DNA from: Defluviitaleaceae bacterium
GTDB taxonomy: Bacteria > Bacillota > Clostridia > Lachnospirales > WQUN01
DNA length: 19,109 nucleotides
NCBI GenBank assembly: GCA_009783525.1
Contig: WRDG01000011.1
Coordinates: 1-19,109 of the forward strand
Direction: 5' to 3'
Shown here: positions 13,736 through 19,109 of the stretch, piece after piece
Layout: each line of letters begins with the position of its first letter
How positions within the stretch are numbered: position 1 is the stretch's first letter
The notes under the pieces: model-generated
What the model was told of the DNA's origin: nothing
What the model saw: only the letters and a program-made list of their open reading frames with translations
Database searches by the model: none
Position numbers and translations under genes: made by a program

Positions 13736-14353
13736 ATGATCAAGTGGAACAAACGAGTGCCTCAAAATTTAATAGCGCGGCTGTATAATTCGAGCGCGGC
13801 GGGCTTCTGCGACGACGAGCTTGCGGACGAGGCAGGCTGGGCGCTTTATTCGCGGGTAGAAAGCATAATTTCCGCCACCAACGGCTTCGAAAAAAAATGC
13901 CTGCTTTGCCCCGTGTGCGGCAAAGAAGTTCCCCTCGCGGACGAAGCTTTTAACTGCCGGTGCGGCTTCGGCGCGACATGGGACGAATTTAAACGGTCAT
14001 ACAAGGGCAAGCAGCTTCACGGCGCGAATGCGATGCCCGTTTTTTTGGCGTTCCGCCGCGACTTCCCCAAAGCGAAAACCTTCGGCGAAAAACTTATCTG
14101 CATCGACGTGCTCATACATTCGTTTCATATCAAACTATCGTACTACAGGGATTTGCCCGACGTCGATCCCGCGCACGAAGCGGTGGAGCTTAACCGCCCC
14201 GCGTGCGCAAATTTGATCGAAGGCAAACTGTCCGAAGTCATTTTATTTTTGGACAGGCTTTCGTCCATCGAAGGCTACTCGCAGGAAAAGACGCGCTGGC
14301 GGAGCATAGTCGAGCGAGCAAACGGCGGCGAGGTTTTAAAAAGCAAAGATTAA
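13736..14353 (+). CDS. Conserved zinc-ribbon protein of unknown function (205 aa)
   Basis: Starts MIKWNKRVPQNLIARLY. A helical N-terminal part (1-50) is followed by a zinc ribbon (CPVCG at 58-62, CRCG at 74-77) and WDEFKRSYKGKQLHGANAM. A helical C-terminal domain then carries FPKAKTFGEKLICIDVLIHSFH and RPACANLIEGKLSEVILFLDRL. I recognise this combination as a recurrent uncharacterised clostridial family but know no function for it. No catalytic motif stands out, although the conserved IDxLIHxFH and RPxxxNLIEG blocks suggest a defined active or binding site. An upstream in-frame ATG at 13610 is rejected, because it would place the added residues across the promoter-like spacer and hairpin. The chosen start lacks a clear ribosome binding site. 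It ends 3 bases before the pncB stop. Confidence 0.75.
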   Translation: MIKWNKRVPQNLIARLYNSSAAGFCDDELADEAGWALYSRVESIISATNGFEKKCLLCPVCGKEVPLADEAFNCRCGFGATWDEFKRSYKGKQLHGANAMPVFLAFRRDFPKAKTFGEKLICIDVLIHSFHIKLSYYRDLPDVDPAHEAVELNRPACANLIEGKLSEVILFLDRLSSIEGYSQEKTRWRSIVERANGGEVLKSKD

Positions 14354-14356
14354 TTT

Positions 14357-15808
14357 TTATCTCATGCCTCCGCGTATCATTTCCTGTTTAAGGTCGTAGA
14401 GTTTTTGCGAAAGGTCAACCGGCAGCACATGCGGATTGGTCAAACGCTTGTGCTCGTCCCAAAGGGTGCCGCGTTCGCGGATGGCGTACTCGCGTATTTC
14501 CATTTCGGGTATCGGTTCGTACACGCAGTCCCCTCCGGCAAAAACCGGCTCGAGCAGTTCGCGGGCGGTATACTCGCCGCCTTTAAGCGTCATGCGTTTC
14601 CATGTGGCGTTCGGGTCGAATATCGTGAGGTCTTTTGACGCGTCGATCGTTTCGTCTTCCAAAGTGATCAAGTCCGCTTTAATTTTTCCGCTGCTTCCGT
14701 CGTATAAACGGAAGATTTTTTTTATTCCGGGGTTTGTCATTTTAGCCGGATTTTCAGAAAGCTTTATTTTCGGCTGCCAGTCGACGCCGTCGGAAGATTC
14801 CGCCGCGAGTTTGTACACGCCCCCGAACGCCGGATAGCCCTGCGATGTTATGAGGTTGGTGCCTACGCCCCATACGGTCGGCATCGCGCCCTGCGCCTTG
14901 AGGTCCGCTATAAGGTATTCGTCGAGGTCGTTTGACGCGCTTATGACCGCTTCATTAAACCCGGCGTCGTCGAGCATCTGCCGCGCTTTTTTGGAAAGGT
15001 AGGAGATGTCGCCGCTGTCGAGGCGTATACCGTGCCCGCGCATATCGAGGCCTTTTTCGCGCATCTCGTTAAAAACCTTGATCGCATTTGGCACGCCGGA
15101 ACGCAATGTGTCGTATGTGTCGACCAGAAGGATGCATCCGCGCGGATAAATTTCCGCGTATTTTCTAAACGCGTCGATCTCATGTTCGAAGCTCATGATC
15201 CAGCTGTGCGCGTGCGTCCCGCGCACGGGCACGTCAAAAAGCTTCCCGGCAAGCGTGTTGCTTGTGGCGTGGCAGCCTCCGATCATTGCCGCGCGCGCGC
15301 CGTATACCCCGGCGTCCGGCCCTTGGGCGCGCCTCAGCCCGAACTCCAGCACGACGTCGCCCTGCGACGCCCATGTGACACGCGCCGCTTTTGTAGCGAT
15401 CAGGCTTTGGTGATTAATAATGTTAAGCACCGCCGTTTCGACGAGCTGCGCCTCCATGATGGGGGCCTTGACGCGCAGCAGCGGCTCGCCCGGAAATACT
15501 ACCGTACCCTCCGGCACCGCGTGAATATCGCCGGTAAACTTTATTTTCCGCAAAGCGTCCAAAAACGACCCGTCGAAAATCCCGGTGGATTTTAAATACT
15601 CGATGTCTTCGTTGTAAAATTTTATGTTCTTTATATACTCGACGGCTTGCGCCAGCCCCGCCATCACTGCGTACGAGCTTCCGCCGGGGTTTTCCCTATA
15701 AAACATGTCGAAAACCGCCCATTGGCTGCCGCCCTTCCCGGATAGGAAGTACGCCTGCATCATGGTCAGCTCGTAAAAATCTGTCATCAGCGTTAAATTT
15801 TTGTACAT
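14357..15808 (-). CDS. pncB: Nicotinate phosphoribosyltransferase
   Basis: A 483-residue protein of the expected family length. It opens with LTLMTDFYELTMMQAYF and AVFDMFYRENPGG, has FGLRRAQGPDAG (156-167), and GTHAHSWIMSF (197-207) around the phosphorylatable His region, then LDSGDISYLSKKAR and GVGTNLITSQGYPAFGGVYKL for PRPP and product binding. It makes nicotinate mononucleotide from nicotinate and PRPP, coupled to ATP hydrolysis, in NAD salvage (Preiss-Handler pathway), in the cytosol. The ATG at 15808 has an AGGCGG four bases upstream. A good promoter and a two-part hairpin lie just ahead. It stands alone in its unit, with a 3-base gap to the convergent zinc-ribbon gene, so no terminator fits between them. 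Confidence 0.95.
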   Translation of the reverse strand: MYKNLTLMTDFYELTMMQAYFLSGKGGSQWAVFDMFYRENPGGSSYAVMAGLAQAVEYIKNIKFYNEDIEYLKSTGIFDGSFLDALRKIKFTGDIHAVPEGTVVFPGEPLLRVKAPIMEAQLVETAVLNIINHQSLIATKAARVTWASQGDVVLEFGLRRAQGPDAGVYGARAAMIGGCHATSNTLAGKLFDVPVRGTHAHSWIMSFEHEIDAFRKYAEIYPRGCILLVDTYDTLRSGVPNAIKVFNEMREKGLDMRGHGIRLDSGDISYLSKKARQMLDDAGFNEAVISASNDLDEYLIADLKAQGAMPTVWGVGTNLITSQGYPAFGGVYKLAAESSDGVDWQPKIKLSENPAKMTNPGIKKIFRLYDGSSGKIKADLITLEDETIDASKDLTIFDPNATWKRMTLKGGEYTARELLEPVFAGGDCVYEPIPEMEIREYAIRERGTLWDEHKRLTNPHVLPVDLSQKLYDLKQEMIRGGMR

Positions 15809-15820
15809 CGCACCGCCTGC

Positions 15821-15865
15821 TTTCGGTTGAAATTTTTGATGCCGTAAAAATTTTTGAAACCGAAA
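15821..15865 (-). promoter_or_regulatory. Two-part hairpin in the pncB leader
   Basis: Outer arms TTTCGGTT (15821-15828) and AACCGAAA (15858-15865) pair over 8 bp. Inner arms AAATTTTT (15830-15837) and AAAAATTT (15846-15853) pair over 8 bp, closing the loop GATGCCGT; only one base on one side and four on the other are left unpaired between the stems. The structure begins about six bases after the predicted transcript start and ends two bases before the ribosome binding site. It does not match any NAD riboswitch layout that I know. Confidence 0.45.
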
Positions 15866-15877
15866 AATTTTTCACAA

Positions 15878-15906
15878 AGTATGAAAAAATTTTAATATGT
15901 TGTCAA
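15878..15906 (-). promoter_or_regulatory. Promoter of pncB
   Basis: On the minus strand a perfect TTGACA (15906-15901), a 17-bp spacer and CATACT (15883-15878), giving a start near 15871 and a leader of about 63 bases. The downstream flank is a run of A5T5 tracts. Confidence 0.6.
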
Positions 15907-16134
15907 TCGTTAATTATTATCGCGCCGCAGGGACGGGCGCACCGCTCGTTCAAAATAAATGAAGGCGCCGCTGTACAAGATTAGCGATTTATAATTAATG
16001 CAGAACGATGCTTGGTTAGCGTTTTTATGTTCAATGCATCGAAAATCTAAGAATGATTAAGAAATAAATTAATATTAAAGCAACGTTAAAAACGTATACG
16101 AATGTAAAAGAATGTAAAACATAAAAAATAAATA
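15907..16134. other. Rest of the 425-bp spacer between pncB and the secreted Cys/His protein
   Basis: No convincing gene was seen. A GC-rich island (about 15921-15975) holds GGCGC/GCGCC arms around TTCA/TGAA, a possible small hairpin. It is followed by a perfect TATAAT at 15990-15995 without a matching -35 box. CGATGC (about 16007-16012) and GCATCG (about 16036-16041) form a spaced inverted repeat. The rest is AT-rich. An unrecognised small RNA is possible but not supported by anything specific. Confidence 0.3.
16100..16119 (+). repeat. Tandem 10-bp repeat upstream of a promoter
   Basis: GAATGTAAAA occurs twice in direct succession (16100-16109, 16110-16119), 15 bp ahead of the TTGACA of the next promoter. 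One repeat equals about one helical turn, as expected for paired activator sites or a curved, A-tract-phased upstream element. Confidence 0.45.
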
Positions 16135-16162
16135 TTGACAAAAATTAAACATTTGTTATGGT
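16135..16162 (+). promoter_or_regulatory. Promoter of the secreted Cys/His-repeat protein
   Basis: Perfect TTGACA (16135-16140), 16-bp spacer, TATGGT (16157-16162). The upstream flank is A/T-rich. The expected start near 16169 leaves a leader of about 65 bases containing a small GCGG/CCGC hairpin. Confidence 0.6.
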
Positions 16163-16233
16163 GATTACGGGCGGCGGAATTTTTACCGCTAAAACACTGT
16201 CGAACTAAAGTCATTGTTAAAGAGGATATGATC

Positions 16234-17118
16234 ATGAAAAAGAAAAAAAAGCTTATGTGCTTAATTTTTTCTTTGCTCGCGGCGGCTCTGCTTATTCCCG
16301 CGGCAGGTTTTCTTGCCGAAACAACGAGCGGCGCGTCCCTGTTTAACGGGACGGTTGCCGATGCCGGCGATTTGTGTCAGCACGACGATTGCTTCGATAT
16401 AGAGGAAATGACACAAAAAATTTTGGACGCAAATATCCCGTTGAATAAGGATGGCGAAGGCGGACCTTTATCGCTCAAAGATTTATTGATGCGGGAGTTT
16501 CAATGGTTATTGGCCCATGAGCCGTTTTTAACCGAAGCGGAAATGGAGTACAAAATCAACGAAATGAAAAAAACAATCGAGCTTTACGAAACATACCCGC
16601 AGTATGAAAAGCCCTTCGACGAATATACGGAGGAAGATAAATGGTACTGGATCCAGGATCCGGATGCCGAAACAGACTGCAGGGGTTGCTCGGATTGTTT
16701 GATGGGGTATAACAACGGGGAGCTTTTGGAAAACGAACCGCTGCGCAACCTATGCGTAAACGGACATCAACTGTCGATGTGGGCTCCAATGGGAACAACA
16801 TCATTTCATCATCGTTATTGCACACGGTCAAATTGCGGATATACCGAATCTGCAGCTCATAATAACAAGTATTACAAAAGCACTACAACCCAGCATCAGG
16901 TAAAGTGTGACGTGTGTTCATTTACAAAAGATGAATACCACAGATTTTCATCATATGTTGCGATGGCTGCTAATTATCATTACAGGAAGTGTGACTTGTG
17001 CAGTGACATAGTGGAGTTACCGCATTCATACGGAAACTGGCAGCAGTTTACTTCGGCACTGCATAAACGAGATTGCGAGTGCGGTTTTTCTCAAACGGGC
17101 AACCATGTTCTTTTTTAA
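16234..17118 (+). CDS. Secreted protein with four H-x3-C-xn-C-x7-H repeats
   Basis: Start chosen at ATG 16234, eight bases after AGAGG; the in-frame ATG at 16228 is only two bases from it. The 294-residue product has a signal peptide (MKKKKK, hydrophobic to about residue 28). Residues 45-160 are acidic and helical, with DLCQHDDC and CRGCSDC. Four degenerate tandem repeats follow, each about 28 residues: H192/C196/C201/H209, H221/C225/C228/H236, H249/C253/C256/H264, H277/C281/C283/H291. Each offers a two-His two-Cys site, suggesting metal binding or a disulfide-linked stack outside the cell. Similar His-Cys modules occur in other Firmicutes surface proteins without known function. There is no LPxTG, SLH or membrane anchor, so it may be released. 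It is a single-gene unit ending at a strong terminator. Confidence 0.82.
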   Translation: MKKKKKLMCLIFSLLAAALLIPAAGFLAETTSGASLFNGTVADAGDLCQHDDCFDIEEMTQKILDANIPLNKDGEGGPLSLKDLLMREFQWLLAHEPFLTEAEMEYKINEMKKTIELYETYPQYEKPFDEYTEEDKWYWIQDPDAETDCRGCSDCLMGYNNGELLENEPLRNLCVNGHQLSMWAPMGTTSFHHRYCTRSNCGYTESAAHNNKYYKSTTTQHQVKCDVCSFTKDEYHRFSSYVAMAANYHYRKCDLCSDIVELPHSYGNWQQFTSALHKRDCECGFSQTGNHVLF

Positions 17119-17182
17119 TTCAGTTGAAACCGGTTACACTGTATCGCTGTACTACTTGCAACTACATCGGATAATAAAACAT

Positions 17183-17214
17183 AAAAAAACGAGGAGCCGC
17201 CCCCTCGTTTTTTT
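17183..17214. terminator. Bidirectional intrinsic terminator
   Basis: AAAAAAACGAGG, loop AGCCGCCC, CCTCGTTTTTTT: a 12-bp perfect stem whose outer part gives a U-tract on either strand. It serves the secreted-protein gene from the left and the membrane-protein gene from the right, whose TAA lies within the outer stem at 17215-17213. Confidence 0.9.
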
Positions 17215-17917
17215 ATTGCCTTGCTTTTAACGCTTCGTTCACGCACGGCTCGAGCAGCCTTCTTGCGTATTCATTTTTGTCCGGGCTGCGGAACATCTGC
17301 GCCGCAGCCTTCGCGTCGATGCAAACCGCTTCCTTTACCTTAATAATTTCTTGTTCATTTAAAAGGTGCTCGCGTGCAAGCTCCGCGAACACATTGGAAA
17401 AAATTTTAAGCATGTCTTCCGCGTCCGTTTTCGCAAAAATTTTTATTAACCTGTCGCCGGCCATGCCCGCGAGCAAGCCGAGCAGAGCCGCGCCCGCGAG
17501 CCCGCCCATCACCGGCAGTACGGCGCTGTGCGGCGCGAGAGTTTCAAATGCGTGATGCCCGAGCATCCAGCCCGCCGTGCCGCCCAGCAGTAAAAATAAT
17601 ACGAGCGTGAGGTTAATTATGTACTGCTTCGGCGAAATGCGACGCCGCACTAAGCTCACCGTGTCGATCGAAAGCAGAAGCACGGCGGACAGCAGCCTCG
17701 TGATCGCATTTGCGCGCAGCAGTTCGTAAGCCGCGCGCATGATCATCCTCGGCCCTATCCGCAGCACGTTGTACACAAGCTGCGTCGTCTTGGGCGCGGC
17801 GACACGCGCAAGGTCGCCCGCGCTCTCCACCTTCGACTTTTTTTTGAGCGAAAGGGCGAGCAGTTTTTCGTCGACCTCCGTGCCGTCAAAGGCAGTGTAA
17901 TGTTTTTTGACTGACAT
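17213..17917 (-). CDS. Small membrane protein of unknown function (234 aa)
   Basis: Not assigned to a family. Residues 1-70 are basic and soluble. About 72-92 form an amphipathic or membrane-surface helix (ITRLLSAVLLLSIDTVSLV). Two clear membrane spans follow at about 99-119 (YIINLTLVLFLLLGGTAGWML) and 133-154, the second rich in Gly/Ala (MGGLAGAALLGLLAGMAG), as in helix-packing or glycine-zipper proteins. Residues 155-234 are a charged helical tail. It starts two bases after the fucI stop and has no good ribosome binding site of its own, so it is probably translated by coupling. No link between such a protein and fucose use is known to me. Transcription should stop at the hairpin that overlaps its stop codon. 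Confidence 0.72.
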   Translation of the reverse strand: MSVKKHYTAFDGTEVDEKLLALSLKKKSKVESAGDLARVAAPKTTQLVYNVLRIGPRMIMRAAYELLRANAITRLLSAVLLLSIDTVSLVRRRISPKQYIINLTLVLFLLLGGTAGWMLGHHAFETLAPHSAVLPVMGGLAGAALLGLLAGMAGDRLIKIFAKTDAEDMLKIFSNVFAELAREHLLNEQEIIKVKEAVCIDAKAAAQMFRSPDKNEYARRLLEPCVNEALKARQ

Positions 17918-17919
17918 TT

Positions 17920-19109
17920 TTATTTATACAGCCCGCCGTAATTTTTGCACGCCCTGTAGTCCGCGCCTTCAAGGTCGTTTGTGCCGTACGCGGACCACGC
18001 GTGCGGACGGAAAATATTTTCATTGGCGACGTTGTGCATCATCACGGGGATGCGCAGCACAGATGCGAGCGTTATTAGGTCGGCGCCGACATGGCCGTAC
18101 GTAAACGCGCCGTGGTTCGATCCCCAGTTTGCCATCACGGAATAGACATCTGCAAAGGCGCCGTGCCCCGCCGTGCGCGGCGCGAACCATGTGCTCGGCC
18201 ATGTGTAGTCCGTGCGTTTCCACAGCGCGTCCGAAACATCAGACGGCAGCGAAAGCGTGTGCCCTTCGGCCAATTGCAGGACGGGCCCGAGTCCGTCTAT
18301 GATGTTGAGCCGTACCATCGTCACCGGCATTTCGGCCTTTGTTTCGAAGCGCGAAGAAAATCCGCCGCCTCTAAAATAATCGAGATCTGCGGGGCAGAAC
18401 TGCGTCGCGGCGTTGGCGTTGCGGATGTCGTCGCCTGTAATTTCCCAAAAATGTTTCATTTCGGGTTCACCGTCTGCGTTTTTCATTTCGCCGCAGGCGT
18501 CAAGACATGCCGCGCCGGAATTTATCAAATGAATAAAGCCGTCCGCGGCTCTGCCGTTTGGCTTCCGGCCCGTGACCCGTCCGACGGACTCCGGGCTCCA
18601 GTATGTGCGCACGTCCGCAAACGCGGAGGCGCGCTGGTTTAACAAATGCGTGAAAAGCATCGCCGCGCCGTTCAAGCTGTCGTTTTCGGTAGCGAAAACA
18701 AAAGGCTCGCGCGCTCCGTTCCAGTCGTACGAAGTACAGAGCATCGCTTCGGTAAAGTCGGCGTTTGGTTTGAAGTCCGTCCACTGCCGCTGCCCCTGAA
18801 ATCCGGCCGCGATCGCATTCCTGCCGCACGACTCTTCTATAAAACCCGCTTCGGCAAGCGCGGGGTTGCCCGTCATGAGGTCGCGGCAAATTAAAGTCAT
18901 TTTTACGCAAAAATCCCAATCCGCGTCTTTTTGTGTGCGCGTCTTGGGATTTTTATTTTTGTCGAAGCCCTCTGTCAAATTAGACTTGATCCATTTTAAC
19001 GCGGTTTCGTATTCGCCGCGGTCGAATATGTTAAGCTCGACGCGCCGCATAATTTCCGACATGTCGCAAAACTCCGCGCGCATGCCCAAATATTTTTGCC
19101 AAAAAGAAA
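17920..19109 (-). CDS. fucI: L-fucose isomerase, C-terminal two thirds (5' end outside window)
   Basis: The frame is open to the right edge, and the residues there (WQKYLGMRAEFCDMSEI) align with E. coli FucI from about residue 200, so roughly 200 residues are missing; the TTG at 19089 is internal. Key stretches are AIAAGFQGQRQWTD, FVFATENDSLNGAAML (catalytic Glu), AFADVRTYWSPES (catalytic Asp), YFRGGGFSSRF, and WGSNHGAFTYGHVGAD (metal/catalytic His). It ends with DYRACKNYGGLYK, as in characterised enzymes. It converts L-fucose to L-fuculose with Mn2+; relatives also act on D-arabinose. This points to use of fucosylated glycans. The other fuc genes, if present, would lie to the right. The membrane-protein gene follows with a two-base gap. 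Confidence 0.95.
   Translation of the reverse strand, partial: SFWQKYLGMRAEFCDMSEIMRRVELNIFDRGEYETALKWIKSNLTEGFDKNKNPKTRTQKDADWDFCVKMTLICRDLMTGNPALAEAGFIEESCGRNAIAAGFQGQRQWTDFKPNADFTEAMLCTSYDWNGAREPFVFATENDSLNGAAMLFTHLLNQRASAFADVRTYWSPESVGRVTGRKPNGRAADGFIHLINSGAACLDACGEMKNADGEPEMKHFWEITGDDIRNANAATQFCPADLDYFRGGGFSSRFETKAEMPVTMVRLNIIDGLGPVLQLAEGHTLSLPSDVSDALWKRTDYTWPSTWFAPRTAGHGAFADVYSVMANWGSNHGAFTYGHVGADLITLASVLRIPVMMHNVANENIFRPHAWSAYGTNDLEGADYRACKNYGGLYK

Noticed and set aside
1486..15808. An NAD-centred system linking the ADP-ribosylglycohydrolase and pncB
   Set aside because: The two genes lie over 11 kb apart in separate units with unrelated neighbours. A shared cofactor theme is too weak.
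15907..16134. tRNA or CRISPR-like repeat in the long spacer
   Set aside because: No T-arm/acceptor pairing and no regularly spaced repeats beyond the single tandem decamer.
18091..18642. Plus-strand frame inside fucI (183 codons)
   Set aside because: Cys/Arg-rich shadow of fucI, whose frame is confirmed by catalytic residues throughout.

Overview
The window looks like chromosomal DNA of an anaerobic, Gram-positive-type bacterium of the Clostridia. This is inference from gene content and layout, not from a marker gene. The supporting signs are GGAGG-type ribosome binding sites, a surface protein with S-layer homology (SLH) domains and a choline/glucan-binding-like tail, a clostridial-type Crp/Fnr regulator with a CxxxC segment, a low-potential ferredoxin-type protein, and A/T homopolymer runs inside otherwise GC-leaning genes. 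Gene density is high. No tRNA, rRNA, transposase, phage gene or CRISPR array was seen.

Layout, left to right. The 3' part of a URO-D-superfamily gene (+) ends at 697 and meets a long minus-strand run that reads right to left from 9083 to 760: glmM (peptidoglycan precursor synthesis), a cytosolic-type GH38 alpha-mannosidase, a secreted SLH protein, an ADP-ribosylglycohydrolase-family protein, a small unknown protein and a YaiI/YqxD (DUF188) protein. Divergent from glmM are a rhomboid protease and a HAD phosphatase (+). Next comes a divergent redox locus: a Crp/Fnr regulator (-) faces a ferredoxin-type protein, a 32-residue basic microprotein and an 85-residue zinc-ribbon protein (+). The last gene overlaps the convergent pfkB-family sugar kinase (-) by 32 bp. 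A zinc-ribbon protein of unknown function (+) and nicotinate phosphoribosyltransferase pncB (-) follow, almost abutting tail to tail. After a 425-bp AT-rich spacer there is a secreted Cys/His-repeat protein (+). A bidirectional terminator separates it from a two-gene minus-strand unit, the 3' two thirds of L-fucose isomerase (fucI) followed by a small membrane protein.

Together the genes suggest a glycan-using anaerobe: alpha-mannosidase and fucose isomerase for mannose- and fucose-containing glycans, a pfkB sugar kinase, and HAD and glmM sugar-phosphate enzymes. The Crp/Fnr-ferredoxin-zinc-ribbon block is the most system-like part. It has a perfect N5-N4-N5 palindrome in the shared promoter and a chain of translationally coupled small genes. 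The secreted H-x3-C-xn-C-x7-H repeat protein and several leader hairpins (pncB, pfkB, glmM) are the other points of interest.
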